From: Candidatus Obscuribacter phosphatis
GTDB lineage: Bacteria; Cyanobacteriota; Vampirovibrionia; Obscuribacterales; Obscuribacteraceae
Direction of reading: 5' to 3'
Assembly: GCA_001899315.1 (NCBI GenBank)
Contig: MOYA01000001.1
Location: 2,860,400-2,896,071 of the forward strand
Length of the DNA stretch: 35,672 nucleotides
The position numbers were made by a program, and so were the translations under genes. The notes under the pieces are model-generated. The model saw nothing but the letters and a program-made list of their open reading frames with translations. It was not told the origin of the DNA and ran no database searches. The stretch's first letter is position 1; every line of letters begins with the position of its first letter. Below are positions 24,748-34,537 of this stretch, piece by piece.

Positions 24748-25332
24748 TCAGTATTGAATAACTGAGAAGACCTCTAATGCGCCTTCTTTGCCCGCCAGCA
24801 ACTTCTCACGGCCTGATAGGAAGTCGAGTTCGACGACGAAACCGGCGCCGACAACCTCGGCTCCCAACTTCTCCATCAGCTGTCTGGCCGCCAAAGCAGT
24901 GCCGCCGGTAGCCAACAGGTCGTCGATGATAACCACTCTATCGCCCTTGCCCACTGCATCTTTATGCACTTCGACAGTGTCTTCGCCATATTCGAGGGCA
25001 TAAGAAACACGCTCGACATGGTAGGGCAGTTTGCCCGGTTTGCGCACCGGCACGAAACCGACACCCAGGTGGTGAGCCACAGCTGGTGCCAAAATGAAGC
25101 CCCGCGCTTCAATGCCGACCACAACAGTGGGATTGAGCTTCTCGGAGGTGTTAGAGAGACTATTGAGAACGCAGGCAAATGCCTCGGCATTCTTCATCAA
25201 AGTGGTGAGATCTTTAAAGATAATGCCCGGTTTGGGAAAATCGGGAATGTCTCTAATGGTCGACTTAAGCCAGTCCTGGCGCTCTGGTGTGAGGGGCAGA
25301 GTCACCTTGGCATTCTCAGTTTTAGCGGTCAT
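24748..25332 (-). CDS. apt: Adenine phosphoribosyltransferase
   Basis: Salvages adenine to AMP using PRPP. The ATG at 25332 is chosen (AAGGAAG upstream, and the length then fits known Apt proteins); an ATG at 25356 overlapping the recJ stop (TGATG) would add eight residues. The 194-residue protein shows [50 protein letters not shown] and the PRPP loop [13 protein letters not shown] (133-145). Adjacent recJ and apt genes are also known in other bacteria. Confidence 0.96.
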   Translation of the reverse strand: MTAKTENAKVTLPLTPERQDWLKSTIRDIPDFPKPGIIFKDLTTLMKNAEAFACVLNSLSNTSEKLNPTVVVGIEARGFILAPAVAHHLGVGFVPVRKPGKLPYHVERVSYALEYGEDTVEVHKDAVGKGDRVVIIDDLLATGGTALAARQLMEKLGAEVVGAGFVVELDFLSGREKLLAGKEGALEVFSVIQY

Positions 25333-25355
25333 CTCTTTACTTCCTTGTTTTTCCA

Positions 25356-28010
25356 TCACCGCTCATCAATAGTGATAGACGGTGAGCCTTTCAGCTTTTC
25401 AGCCTCGGCGCCCAGAACTTCCGGCTCGCCGCTTAGCCCAATCTGGTTGGGTATGAGAGCTAATTGTAGCTCTTTCATGCTGCATTGCGAGCACCACTTT
25501 CGGAACTTATCGGTCTGAGCCAAAGAAGCAAGCAGTTGCTTGTACTCGGGAGTCTCTTCTACACTAGCCACCGGTGAGCCAAGCAGATCTAGATAGATAA
25601 TGCCGTTCTCAGTAAACCAATCGATCCAATGCACCCGCTTGAGAGCTGCCAGCGCCAGAGCCACTGACATCTTAGTAGCCCCTAAAAGTGCAGCCAGTTT
25701 GTCGCCTTCCACTTGACCATCGCGCTGGTTAACAGCAAAACGAATCAGTCCCAAAAGCTGCTTCATAAACTGGGCAGGATCTTGAGGCTCCAGGTCATCT
25801 TCGCGTTCACCTACCAAATACACAGTCTTGGCTCTGGTGGCAAAGAGCAGGTCTTGGAAATTCTTCAAAGAAGGCGGATACTGCCAGACCAATAAATGCT
25901 CAGCGGCCTTTAGCTGGGTGCGATCTTGGAACTCGAACTTCTTGAGGTCGGGGGCGGAAATCTTGGTCGCTTCCTCGCCAAAGAGAAACACCCCGCTTAG
26001 CTTACCGACCGCCTTGGCAATGACATCGGCGCGACCGGCATAAGCTCTCAAATCTTTAAATGTAAGCCGCACAAGCGACTGACTCTTGACCAGGTTGGCG
26101 CTCTTGGTCAGTTCATCTATGTCCTGCGAATCTATTACTTGCGAATTTATCACCTGCGAATTTATTTCTGACTCGGTCTCTGCCATAGCTAAAGCCGGTG
26201 CCGGTGAAATGCCCGCACGCTTGACGTTATCGACCGCTTTGCCGCTAGAGGCACCTTGCGATTCGTTGGCCTTCTCGGGCTCATCAACAACGGCTGCAGC
26301 ACCGTGCCTGCGCCAATCGACCATCATAAGCTGCAATCTGTCTCTGCCGCCATAGCTATTGATCTCGGCATTAAAAGCCAGATCTACAGTTTCGCCCTCG
26401 TTAGGAGTGCGACCGCGCGAATTCCACATGACACATTCAAACTGATTTTCACCGGCTGCAAAAATCATGCGGCTATGTTTGCCTTCTTTGCCGAGTGGTC
26501 GCACCGAAGTAACTTTTAGCTCTTCAATAACCAATACCGGTTTGCGGTTATTCATGCCGAACGGAGCCATGCGATTCAATTCTGAAACAATACCCAGGTC
26601 CATTTCAGAAGCGTTCATGACGGCATCAATTTCGACCCTACCGCGCAGACTCTTGGTGCCAATCATCCGGTTACAGCTATTGACGATTGAGCGCGCCGCT
26701 ACTTCCGCTTTCTCAACAGCAAAACTAAAGCCGGCAGCCATCTTGTGACCACCCCATTTATGCAAGAGGGCTTCGTTATCTTTGAGCACCTCATAGAGGT
26801 CAATCTGCTCTACCCCTCTAGCCGAACCACGCACCAGTCCTTCTTCTTTATCGAGCTGCCCAATAAAGACAGGGCGCTGAAACTTCTCGACCAAGCGAGA
26901 AGCCACGATGCCGACTACGCCGTGATGCCAGCTCTCGTCGTAAATGCAAATGCCCTTATCTTGGTCGAGGTCGCAAGTGGTCATCACTCTTCGGTCGGCT
27001 TCGGCAAAAATGCGCTCACACAATTCTTGTCTGCGGGCATTTTCGCGGGCCAACTGCTGAGCTAATTCTTGCGCCCTCTGCGGGTCTTCTGTGGTCATAA
27101 GCTCTACGGCAGAGGCCGCATCAGAAAGCCTACCAACGGCATTAATGCGCGGCGCCAAACCAAAGCCGACCAAGTCGGTATCTTCCTTGCCGCCCACCTG
27201 CTGCAACAAAGCCTGCAAACCGATTCTTTCAGATTTAACCAGTTTCGGTAGCCCAACTTTGACTAAATATCGATTCTCTTTGACCAGAGGCACCAGGTCG
27301 GCGATCATGCCCAAAGTGACAAAATCAAGCAATTTGTCAGACTCTTCACCGCGGCCAAAATGGTGCAAAAGACCCTCGCAGACCTTGTATGCCACACCGA
27401 CACCGGGCAAATTATAGAGGGGATGCTCTTCGCCAAGCAGCTTGGGATGCACCACAGCCACAGCGGGCGGCAGCATCTCGGGCATGGTGTGGTGATCGAG
27501 AACAAGAGAGTCGACACCAAGCGATTTAGCTAGGTTGATCTCTGAAAAGTTTGAGACACCGCAGTCACAGGTAACTATAAGCTTGGTGCGATGCTTGCTG
27601 GCCAAGACGCTTACAGCCTTGAGATTGAGACCATAGCCCTCTGTCAAACGATTGGGAATATAAAAATCGACATTGGCATCAAGCTGACGCAAAACAGAAA
27701 GCAAGACACTGGTGCCGGTGATACCATCAACATCGTAGTCACCATATACGGTGATTTTCTCTTTGCTTTCAATAGCCTTGGCTAAACGCTCGATTGCTTT
27801 CTGAGCATTAGGCAACTCTGAAAAGTGGCTTGGCTTGTAGGTAGCCTCGTCTAGATAGGCTCGGCAAGACTCTACCGAATCAATACCGCGACGCAAAAGA
27901 ATACCAGCCAGCACTTTAGAGCCGCCGCAAGCGGCAAGCAGGTCTTCAGACGGCGGCTCACCGGGGGGAAACATCCAAATCTTTGAGGCTTTCTCGGAAC
28001 TCTGCGTCAT
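25356..28010 (-). CDS. recJ: Single-stranded-DNA-specific exonuclease RecJ with long C-terminal domain
   Basis: A 5'-3' ssDNA exonuclease acting in recombination and mismatch or base-excision repair. At 884 residues it is far longer than E. coli RecJ (about 577). The DHH phosphoesterase core is intact: [11 protein letters not shown] (Asp91, Asp93, Asp95), CDCGVS (Asp149) and LDHHTMPE (172-174). The DHHA1 and OB segments follow ([24 protein letters not shown]). A linker near residue 620 carries the pentapeptide repeat [15 protein letters not shown] from 15-bp DNA units. The last 250 residues resemble the RecJ C-terminal domain known from Firmicutes. The ATG has GGGGTGAG upstream. Confidence 0.96.
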   Translation of the reverse strand: MTQSSEKASKIWMFPPGEPPSEDLLAACGGSKVLAGILLRRGIDSVESCRAYLDEATYKPSHFSELPNAQKAIERLAKAIESKEKITVYGDYDVDGITGTSVLLSVLRQLDANVDFYIPNRLTEGYGLNLKAVSVLASKHRTKLIVTCDCGVSNFSEINLAKSLGVDSLVLDHHTMPEMLPPAVAVVHPKLLGEEHPLYNLPGVGVAYKVCEGLLHHFGRGEESDKLLDFVTLGMIADLVPLVKENRYLVKVGLPKLVKSERIGLQALLQQVGGKEDTDLVGFGLAPRINAVGRLSDAASAVELMTTEDPQRAQELAQQLARENARRQELCERIFAEADRRVMTTCDLDQDKGICIYDESWHHGVVGIVASRLVEKFQRPVFIGQLDKEEGLVRGSARGVEQIDLYEVLKDNEALLHKWGGHKMAAGFSFAVEKAEVAARSIVNSCNRMIGTKSLRGRVEIDAVMNASEMDLGIVSELNRMAPFGMNNRKPVLVIEELKVTSVRPLGKEGKHSRMIFAAGENQFECVMWNSRGRTPNEGETVDLAFNAEINSYGGRDRLQLMMVDWRRHGAAAVVDEPEKANESQGASSGKAVDNVKRAGISPAPALAMAETESEINSQVINSQVIDSQDIDELTKSANLVKSQSLVRLTFKDLRAYAGRADVIAKAVGKLSGVFLFGEEATKISAPDLKKFEFQDRTQLKAAEHLLVWQYPPSLKNFQDLLFATRAKTVYLVGEREDDLEPQDPAQFMKQLLGLIRFAVNQRDGQVEGDKLAALLGATKMSVALALAALKRVHWIDWFTENGIIYLDLLGSPVASVEETPEYKQLLASLAQTDKFRKWCSQCSMKELQLALIPNQIGLSGEPEVLGAEAEKLKGSPSITIDER

Positions 28011-28422
28011 CTCACCCCTGCCACAACCAAAACTTCAAAACCTAACAATCAAGAACACAAGTAAAATCGCCCCTGAAAAGACACATCCGATATGCGCAAA
28101 CCACTTATGGGATACGAAACGGATATACTCTTCAAATGCTGCTTATCTGCCTTCTTCTGCAATCGTAACATGGAAGATGGAAGGCACAAGAGGAAACATC
28201 TCTCAGCAAATCAGAAACCCTCCCGCAAGGCAAAGAACCGCACACAAAGCCATTTTCGAGCAATTACACCGACAAAATTCAAGCTGCTCGTTTTGCTTTT
28301 CTATCTTTCGCAGGCAAGACGAGATAACCAGGTGCTATAAAGACAAAACCCGGCGAATAAACAAAACATATACAAACGATCAAGGCGATGCAAGTCAAAT
28401 CGCAAAGATTTCATCTTGCATT
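28011..28422. other. Gene-poor stretch upstream of recJ
   Basis: About 400 bp in which no reading frame shows protein-like composition, domain or ribosome site. Frames on the plus strand reaching 160 codons have basic/Cys/Gln-biased, non-protein-like sequence. The promoter of the recJ operon should lie here, but no convincing -35/-10 pair was identified. Confidence 0.4.
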
Positions 28423-28632
28423 TTATTTGTCGGGCTCGCTCATCAGTTCAAAAATGCGTTTTGGCTTTGCCACTTTCGGCCATCGCCTCAAGTCATACTC
28501 CACCACAGTGGTAAAGACCGGCGACTTTGGCCAAGGCAAAGCCCAACCGGCCATCCAAATAATCGGGAAAAGAGCGACATGCAAACTGAGGGCCACCCAA
28601 AAAGCCTGGAACAGACTCTCATAAGACCGCAA
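28423..28632 (-). CDS. Possible small membrane protein
   Basis: A 69-residue frame from a TTG with one hydrophobic segment (FQAFWVALSLHVALFPIIWMAGW, about 8-30) and a basic/acidic tail with VEYDLRRWPKVAKPKRIFEL. Composition looks protein-like, better than the overlapping plus-strand frames. The start is uncertain: the frame is open upstream to about 28718 with no ATG or GTG, and there is no ribosome site. It could be the truncated end of a longer, damaged gene. Confidence 0.4.
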   Translation of the reverse strand: MRSYESLFQAFWVALSLHVALFPIIWMAGWALPWPKSPVFTTVVEYDLRRWPKVAKPKRIFELMSEPDK

Positions 28633-28766
28633 GAAGTCTTGGATTGTTTTTCTAATTTCGAAAATTGATCTGCCCTCTGCAGGCAGCCGAAATACGGCAT
28701 ATAACTTAGAATGCTATTGACCACCATTCTACTTAAACAGACCTCTTGATGCTACTATGAAAAACC

Positions 28767-29849
28767 ATGAACCAGTTTTCGGGAAAGATTAATAGAGCCG
28801 CGCGGCACAGCCATACCGGCAGCAAAATGGTAGGCGCCCTCGCCCTGACTCTTTGCATCCAATTTAATGCAATTGCTTTTGCCGATGCGGCAAACCCTAA
28901 ATCTAAAATAGCCAACGGCGAAGATGCCGGAGAATTGACAGTCGAGCCCGCCGCCACCAGCGCAGAAAGCCAGGCGGCTAAGCCTGCCTCTAAGAATGAA
29001 AAGGCAACTACAAAGTCAAAGAAGTCAGACAAAGCAGACAAGTCAGATAAATCAGACACTAAAACAAGCAAAGACGACAAGAAAGCAAAAGACGAGAGCC
29101 GGGCAAACTCTGAAGAAAGCGCGGTAGAAGGCAAGAGCAAAGCTCACAAAGAAAAGAAAGAGAAAGAGCCGACCGCCGAAGAATTAGAAAATCAGGCTCT
29201 AGAGAAAGAATATCAAGAGAACCAGGCCGCTCTCGCCGCCCTATTGAAGAAAGTAAGCACCCCATTTACAGCCAAGGGCGAAGATGGCGGAGCCCAAAAG
29301 AAGTCAGGTGAATTGAGCGCCCTAACCTTAAATGCAGGCGGCTCAAGCCGAACCAAACTAGGTAGCCTGGGAGACCGTCTTTTGGTATCGAGACTCTACC
29401 TGCCCGGACGCCTTGTGCTTGGCAAACCCACCCAGTTTACAGTCAAAGCCAAACCCGGCATGTGGGCGGCTGTAGCCATGGCCGACCGTGACAGCGGCGC
29501 CAAACCTATATATGGTCACAATCTGAGACTGGGTCCAGACCGCAAAGTAGTGGCCCTTGGTCAGGTACCAGATAGCGGCGTCCTCTATCTCAAATATTTT
29601 GCACCGGTGGAAGGCGATCTCATCGGTCAAAGTCTATTTTTTGAAGCGGCAGTCTGGCCAGACGGACACCCCGAAATTGTTGAGTTGGCTCAAGTGGTTT
29701 CATCGGAAGTAACCAGCAAGCACAACGGTATCCTAGTGACAGCCGATCTGACCAAGAAAAAAGGGGTCAGAATAGTACCCGACTCGGCCATTCCACCATC
29801 TCAGCGCAACATCGGCAGCGGCGCCACCCTCGACTCGGGCAAGCCCTAA
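28767..29849 (+). CDS. Secreted protein with lysine-rich linker and C-terminal beta domain
   Basis: The 360-residue precursor has a signal peptide (MVGALALTLCIQFNAIAF, then ADAAN). Residues about 60-135 are a highly charged Lys/Asp/Ser/Glu linker with 9-bp DNA repeats (KSDKADKSDKSD). A helix (TAEELENQALEKEYQENQAA) and a C-terminal domain (about 190-330) with beta-like segments follow (LYLPGRLVLGKPTQFTVKAK, VLYLKYFAP). The latter resembles an Ig-like or carbohydrate-binding sandwich but I cannot name it. It is the first of three genes in an apparent operon with the DUF4127 protein and a protease. Confidence 0.72.
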   Translation: MNQFSGKINRAARHSHTGSKMVGALALTLCIQFNAIAFADAANPKSKIANGEDAGELTVEPAATSAESQAAKPASKNEKATTKSKKSDKADKSDKSDTKTSKDDKKAKDESRANSEESAVEGKSKAHKEKKEKEPTAEELENQALEKEYQENQAALAALLKKVSTPFTAKGEDGGAQKKSGELSALTLNAGGSSRTKLGSLGDRLLVSRLYLPGRLVLGKPTQFTVKAKPGMWAAVAMADRDSGAKPIYGHNLRLGPDRKVVALGQVPDSGVLYLKYFAPVEGDLIGQSLFFEAAVWPDGHPEIVELAQVVSSEVTSKHNGILVTADLTKKKGVRIVPDSAIPPSQRNIGSGATLDSGKP

Positions 29850-29882
29850 AAGCCCACAGCAGGTTATAGAAAAGGAAATCCC

Positions 29883-31457
29883 ATGCGAATCTTGCTAGTC
29901 CCACTAGACGACAGACCGGTAACCTACACATATCCCCAACTGATTATGAAATCAGCCCGTGTAGAGCCTGTTCTTCCGCCCAGAAGCTTGCTTGGTTCGC
30001 TCAACCGCCCTGCCCAGATTGATGAACTCTTGAGCTTTTGCGAAAACATCATTCAAAAGAACACACCAGATGCAGTAATTCTCTGCCTTGACAGCTTGCT
30101 GTACGGAGGCCTAATTACTTCGCGGCGCACCGACGAAGATCTAAAAATAATCAACGAAAGATTGGAACGCATAAAGAAGTGGCGCCAACTTGGACAGTCA
30201 GCCAAGCCGCAGATCAAGTTTTATGCCCAGTCGTCGATCATGCGCATTTCAGACAACTATGACAACACCGAAGAAAAAGACTACTGGAAGACCTATGGCC
30301 GTGAGCTTTTCGAATGGTCCGGCTGCTTGCACCGCCTAGCCAAAAGAGAAAAATTGACACCGGGTCTTTTAGAATCATTAGAACGCAAGATTCCAGAAGC
30401 CATACGCAAAGACTATTTCGATACCCGTCTGCGCAACTTCACAATCAATCAGTTTGTCTTGCGGGCGATGGACCGTTCGAAGGGCACGCCGTTTTTAGAC
30501 TATCTAGTTTTCTCGCAAGACGACTCCGGCACCTGGGGCTTAAACGTCTCAGAAAAAGAAAGACTAGAAGCCGAGTGCGCCGCCCTCAAACTAGACGAAA
30601 GAGTGACAGCCTATGCCGGCGCCGATGAGGTCGCTTGCACCTTAATATCTAGAGCCTTAATTGATTATGCCGTACAAACCGAAACAGCCACTCGCCGCCC
30701 CTTGCTCTCTGTGCGCTTTAGCCCCAAAGAAACCTGCTCGATCGCCAGCCGCTATGAAGGTCAAGAAATAGGCGCCACCGTCAAAGCACAAGTAAAAGCT
30801 TGCGGTGTAGATTTTGTCATCGAAGATAATGATGCCAATGGCGCCGAAAGCAAAAACACAGGCAAACAGCCATCTTTCACCCTGATAGTGCACGGACCCC
30901 GCGAAAGACAGGGCGACCACATTACCCTGCCGGGTCTGCCAGACCTCAGCCAGTTAGACACAAGAGCCGCAGTTGAAGCCACTCTAAAAGCAATTAAAGA
31001 AACCGAAAGCGATGTTATCTTAGCCGATGTTGCATATGCCAACGGCGGCGACCCCCTCTTGGTCGAAGAACTGCTCAAGGCACCAGATATGATGACAAAG
31101 ATCAAATCTTACGCCGGCTGGAACACCACCGGTAATACCATGGGCTCCGCCCTAGCCCTGGCAGTCGCCTATTGGTTCTATAGAGAAAACGAAAACCAAG
31201 AACATAGCCCCTCCGCCCCCAACAAGCTGACCGAGCATCAAAAGCAATGCCTCTTTACCCGCTTCCTAGACGACTGGGCCTATCAAGCCCGGGTGCGCCG
31301 TAATCTGGACGGCGACCCTTCCACTCAAAGATTGGCGGAACAAATTTCACCCTTTATCAAGTCTATTAGCCAGGCGGTATCAATCGAGCCGGCAGTACGA
31401 CTGTCCTTCCCTTGGCGCCGCACTTTCGAAATCGAGATAGGCTTTGAGGGCAGCTAA
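29883..31457 (+). CDS. DUF4127-family protein
   Basis: A 524-residue member of DUF4127 by its opening LLVPLDDRPVTYTYPQ, the CLDSLLYGGLITSRR motif and the FSQDDSGTWGLN segment, all containing conserved acidic residues that could bind metal. C-terminal marks are LADVAYANGGDPLLVEELL and YAGWNTTGNTMGSALALAVAY. No signal peptide. The family has no established activity that I can state; related proteins have been annotated near sugar-metabolism genes, suggesting a hydrolase-like role. AGGAAA precedes the ATG by six bases. It lies 33 bp after the previous gene and one base before the next, so all three are probably one transcript. Confidence 0.88.
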   Translation: MRILLVPLDDRPVTYTYPQLIMKSARVEPVLPPRSLLGSLNRPAQIDELLSFCENIIQKNTPDAVILCLDSLLYGGLITSRRTDEDLKIINERLERIKKWRQLGQSAKPQIKFYAQSSIMRISDNYDNTEEKDYWKTYGRELFEWSGCLHRLAKREKLTPGLLESLERKIPEAIRKDYFDTRLRNFTINQFVLRAMDRSKGTPFLDYLVFSQDDSGTWGLNVSEKERLEAECAALKLDERVTAYAGADEVACTLISRALIDYAVQTETATRRPLLSVRFSPKETCSIASRYEGQEIGATVKAQVKACGVDFVIEDNDANGAESKNTGKQPSFTLIVHGPRERQGDHITLPGLPDLSQLDTRAAVEATLKAIKETESDVILADVAYANGGDPLLVEELLKAPDMMTKIKSYAGWNTTGNTMGSALALAVAYWFYRENENQEHSPSAPNKLTEHQKQCLFTRFLDDWAYQARVRRNLDGDPSTQRLAEQISPFIKSISQAVSIEPAVRLSFPWRRTFEIEIGFEGS

Positions 31458-31458
31458 A

Positions 31459-32568
31459 ATGAAAGGGCAAAAGTCGAACTTTTCCAAAAAACTGGCAATG
31501 GAGGCATTACTCTGCTTGCTTGTCTTGCCCCAAGCGCTGCCGCAGGTTGCAGCAGCCGAATCATGGGAAAAGTTGGACCGCAAGCTCAAGAGCCAGGTGC
31601 TGCAAATCAACGTCGGTCTAAAAATGAAAGTAAAAGACAGCCTCTGGGTTCAGCTGGCCGATCTTTCACCCAAACACAAATTTCCTGTTTTTTCATCATC
31701 GCTGCAAGACAAAGGCTTTCGTGTAGTCGGCTTTGGCACCTGCTTTCCGGTAAAGACAACCAGCCGTGATAAGACCTATTTTTTGACCAACAAGCATGTG
31801 GTCGATACAGCCGATCAACTAATCAAAGAGTGCCAACTCTTTTATGCAGCCATGAAGCTTTACGCCGAACAGACCGCAGGCTGGGGCGGCAATGCCGACA
31901 ATCGCTTCAAAGAAGTGCTGCAAATAGTTAATATCTCAACCAAGAAAGACCGCACCGAAAGCGAGTTGGCGCAGTATCGCCAAACCGTCAATGAAATCTG
32001 GGATACCTATGAAAAAAATCTTTCCACAAGGGTAGATCCCAAACGCACAGCCTTCAACAAATATCTCAGTCAAGCTTTAGTAAGCTATGAGCTAGGCTAT
32101 TTTATGCACCCGGCTGGTCCAGCCAACCAACCGCCCATGGTGGCAAAGCTTTATAAAAATGCCAAGCCGGAAAACGAACAAGATCAAGATCTAGCCATAC
32201 TAACAGTGGAAAAGACTAATCTAGTGCCGCTTGATTTGGAATCGACACCGCCTTCGGAAGGTCAAGAAATTCAAGTCATAGGCTATCCGATGGCTTCAGA
32301 TCAAATAGATGCAGACTCCAATAAATATTATGCCCCCACCTTCAGCACGGGGCGAGTAAGTCGTGTGGCGCCGCGCATTTTGCAAGTCGATGCGCCAATA
32401 ACAACCGGCAATAGCGGTGGTCCCGTGGTCAATCAAAGAGGCAAAGTCGTGGGCGTGGTGGCAAGGCGCGCCATGTCATCCAGCGGCACCGAATTAACCA
32501 ATTTCGGCGCGGCAATAACAGCTCAAAGAGTGAAAGATTTCGCGCCGGAATTATTCAGCGGCAATTAG
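31459..32568 (+). CDS. Exported trypsin-like serine protease
   Basis: The ATG at 31459 is used (GAGGG eight bases upstream), giving 369 residues with a signal peptide (LAMEALLCLLVLPQALPQ, then VAAAES). The chymotrypsin-fold triad is His113 (FLTNKHVVDTAD), Asp244 (EQDQDLAILTV) and Ser319 (TTGNSGGPVVNQRGKVVGVV). A helical insertion of about 80 residues lies between the His and Asp motifs. No PDZ domain follows, unlike DegP/HtrA. It likely acts in the periplasm or outside the cell; substrates may include the co-encoded lysine-rich secreted protein (inference). Confidence 0.9.
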   Translation: MKGQKSNFSKKLAMEALLCLLVLPQALPQVAAAESWEKLDRKLKSQVLQINVGLKMKVKDSLWVQLADLSPKHKFPVFSSSLQDKGFRVVGFGTCFPVKTTSRDKTYFLTNKHVVDTADQLIKECQLFYAAMKLYAEQTAGWGGNADNRFKEVLQIVNISTKKDRTESELAQYRQTVNEIWDTYEKNLSTRVDPKRTAFNKYLSQALVSYELGYFMHPAGPANQPPMVAKLYKNAKPENEQDQDLAILTVEKTNLVPLDLESTPPSEGQEIQVIGYPMASDQIDADSNKYYAPTFSTGRVSRVAPRILQVDAPITTGNSGGPVVNQRGKVVGVVARRAMSSSGTELTNFGAAITAQRVKDFAPELFSGN

Positions 32569-32607
32569 CCCGATGAGCTTGAATGATATGAATAGATGAG
32601 GGCTTCG

Positions 32608-32805
32608 TTATTGCCTGGCTGTCGATTGAGCTGGGGAAGGGTCATTATTTTCGAATGAGGCATTATCGCGCTGGATTCTCCACATGAAAATCCGATACAC
32701 TTTTCCAGCCATAGAATTGGCAGCCAATGCGTTTTCCATTAGCTTCTGAAAATTCCGCTGAGGGACAAGACTTACTGAGGACTGACACAAGTACGCAACT
32801 GGCAT
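32608..32805 (-). CDS. Possible small protein at the edge of the repeat-rich island
   Basis: A 65-residue frame starting at ATG, 51 bp downstream of the membrane-protein gene on the same strand. Its sequence (NFQKLMENALAANSMAGKVY, then FMWRIQRDNASFENNDPSPA) looks plausible, but there is no ribosome site, no motif, and a stop immediately precedes the ATG. Low-confidence call. Confidence 0.3.
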   Translation of the reverse strand: MPVAYLCQSSVSLVPQRNFQKLMENALAANSMAGKVYRIFMWRIQRDNASFENNDPSPAQSTARQ

Positions 32806-32856
32806 TTATTTCAGAGCAGAGTCCGACGTTTAATTCTGAAAGTTACATACAGGGAG

Positions 32857-33471
32857 TTACTCATTTAGGTGGCGCTCTCTGTGTGGGCCTTCATACCAGA
32901 GAAATCTTCCTGGTTGCTGACACCAAACATTGGAAATGAGAAAAAGTGGTACAAGAATCATTCCAAGCTGGAGTACAACCAAGATCTTTCTTTTCCATGG
33001 CCATTGACTGGCATTAAACCTAGCAAACTTCTGGACTTGATGTGAATCCCAAAAGTATCCGACACCTACAAAAAGCATAAACACCCCGAGAACTAAGCAT
33101 TGTAGACCTGCGGAAAAATATGGCGAATACTCAATAGCGCAGAAGTACATTTCGCAGAAGAACAACAAGAGAGCTGAGACGAAAACGCACAACGATCCGA
33201 ATATTCGCCTGTTTTGCTTTGAGGCTACGTCTGATGAGAGAGAATCAACACTATTGACAGGCGGTACATAGCTATCAAAGAAGAATATGTTAGTTAGAGC
33301 GAGAATCAAGCATATCAGGAAACTAACCAGCCCGGTTTCTGTCGCTTCTCGAAAAGAAGAAGTATGCTCCGTTGCCTCCATATAGAATCTACTATAAATG
33401 CTACAAGTGCTAATACCGGAAAATAAAAGCATTGCAATAGGTATGATGTTTGAAATTTGACTCTTCTTCAT
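32857..33471 (-). CDS. Five-helix membrane protein, unknown function (immunity-like context)
   Basis: A 204-residue protein with hydrophobic segments at about 7-26, 47-66, 90-112, 119-140 and 161-182; no known motif. The codons are more AT-rich and lack the GCC/GGC preference of the main chromosome genes, which suggests transfer. The ATG overlaps the TGA of a short upstream frame (ATGA), a classic coupling arrangement. That frame is the tail linked to the 194-bp repeat. Small orphan membrane proteins placed right after a variable C-terminal coding tail resemble immunity genes, but this remains a hypothesis. Confidence 0.65.
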   Translation of the reverse strand: MKKSQISNIIPIAMLLFSGISTCSIYSRFYMEATEHTSSFREATETGLVSFLICLILALTNIFFFDSYVPPVNSVDSLSSDVASKQNRRIFGSLCVFVSALLLFFCEMYFCAIEYSPYFSAGLQCLVLGVFMLFVGVGYFWDSHQVQKFARFNASQWPWKRKILVVLQLGMILVPLFLISNVWCQQPGRFLWYEGPHRERHLNE

Positions 33472-33551
33472 CTCTGCTGCTCATTCCATTCTTGATACCG
33501 CATCTCTTTGTACCCGGTGTGCCAATAATGAGTGAGATAGATTTGGTTCAA
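33468..33551 (-). pseudogene. 27-codon tail frame: shared core plus unique C-terminus, copy 1
   Basis: From a TTG, the frame encodes LNQIYLTHYWHTG and a unique 14-residue tail (YKEMRYQEWNEQQR), ending at a TGA that overlaps the next gene's ATG. A TAA lies two codons upstream of the TTG. It could be a truncated remnant of the 3' end of a larger gene, or an incidental frame over a repeat edge. Confidence 0.35.
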
Positions 33552-33744
33552 AGTTTAGTGTAGCAAAATCAATCTAGCGAGGTCGAAGTCTCTCGGGACC
33601 ATGGGCAACGACTGGCTGTGGCTTTGCTGTGCGACCAGGAGGGGAAAAGATGCTTCGAGTTGGCAGCTTCGTAATTCTTTAGTTGTCTACCAAACTTGGG
33701 ACAGGTCAGTCCAAACTGTCTCACCCATTATTGGCAAACAGGGC
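33514..33744. repeat. 194-bp direct repeat, copy 1, bounded by inverted ends
   Basis: The block 33518-33711 matches 34651-34844 at about 182 of 194 positions without indels. The left end TGTGCCAATAATGAGTGAGA reappears inverted just beyond the right end (33715-33744, TTGCCAATAATGGGTGAGAC on the minus strand), so copy 1 looks like a roughly 230-bp element with terminal inverted repeats of about 28 bp. The block also ends in GGGACAGGTCAGTC; TGACCTGTCCC recalls insertion-sequence ends. No transposase is encoded, so a MITE-like non-autonomous element is possible. Confidence 0.8.
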
Positions 33745-33751
33745 CTTTTCT

Positions 33752-34294
33752 TCACTTCAAGTATGGGTTTGCTTTGCCGCTCTCGTTTAATTCTTCTGGT
33801 TCTAGCTTGGGAGAGACTTGATTTTTGGTGTGTTTAAGAGCTGAGAACTTGAACATTGCAGTATAACCCTCTTCGACTGCTATGACTCGACCACTTGGAC
33901 CGCTGGTATCAAAAAGGATTCCTACAGCTATATTTGGATCTAAAGGAGCCCCATATACTAGCAAGCGTGCTTGATGGTTTGAGAGCATACGCCTCTGAGT
34001 TTCAGAAGTAACTGGGTTGAATGCATCAAAACCTTCTCCGTCCACATATGCTGTCAAGCCGAGCTGTTCAATTATCTCTGCTTTAGTTTTACCAAGCAGA
34101 AGTTTTGGATGAGCAATAAAATCTGCTATTAATTTCTCCCTATCAAATAAAGCCCAACCTCGCTTAGTGAAACCACTTGTTTTTGGAAAGACATAGCAAT
34201 ACAAGGAATACCCGGCAATCGAGCATACCAAAACAAGAGTAACTAAAATTATCCGACACCACGTCTTTTGCATGCAGTCTCTGACCCCACTCAT
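33752..34294 (-). CDS. Membrane-anchored protein with SmpA/BamE-like domain
   Basis: The frame is open from ATG 34411, but the Met at 34294 places a transmembrane or signal segment (IILVTLVLVCSIAGYSLYCYVF) near the N-terminus, giving 180 residues; no candidate has a well-spaced ribosome site. After the anchor comes LLLGKTKAEIIEQLGLTAYV and later ARLLVYGAPLDPNIAVGILF, the pattern of the small SmpA/OmlA-type alpha-beta fold, with a polar tail. AT-rich codons match its island neighbours. It lies between two copies of the 194-bp repeat and in the same orientation as the other minus-strand island gene. Confidence 0.6.
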   Translation of the reverse strand: MSGVRDCMQKTWCRIILVTLVLVCSIAGYSLYCYVFPKTSGFTKRGWALFDREKLIADFIAHPKLLLGKTKAEIIEQLGLTAYVDGEGFDAFNPVTSETQRRMLSNHQARLLVYGAPLDPNIAVGILFDTSGPSGRVIAVEEGYTAMFKFSALKHTKNQVSPKLEPEELNESGKANPYLK

Positions 34295-34537
34295 TTTCTT
34301 GTACCACATCAAGCGGACAATTTCTGTTCTCGAAATTGCTGAGCGAATTCCGACGTTGCAATTCTTCTCAGCGACCCGTGCGGTCTTATCGTGTTTTAGT
34401 CGTGCCTCCATTCCTCAGTGATTGTGCGAGCTTCAGGGCGTCCTTTGGCACCAGACGAGACGCTCCAAGACTCTCACAACACGCTCTCCAGGCAAACTAA
34501 AATCCACCTCTATCGCCAGGCAATCGCGCGTGCTGAT

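Noticed and set aside
28092-28668. Plus-strand frames of 78-163 codons upstream of the secreted-protein gene
   Set aside because: Their composition is Gln/Arg/His/Cys-heavy, without ribosome sites or domains, and they overlap a more protein-like minus-strand frame.
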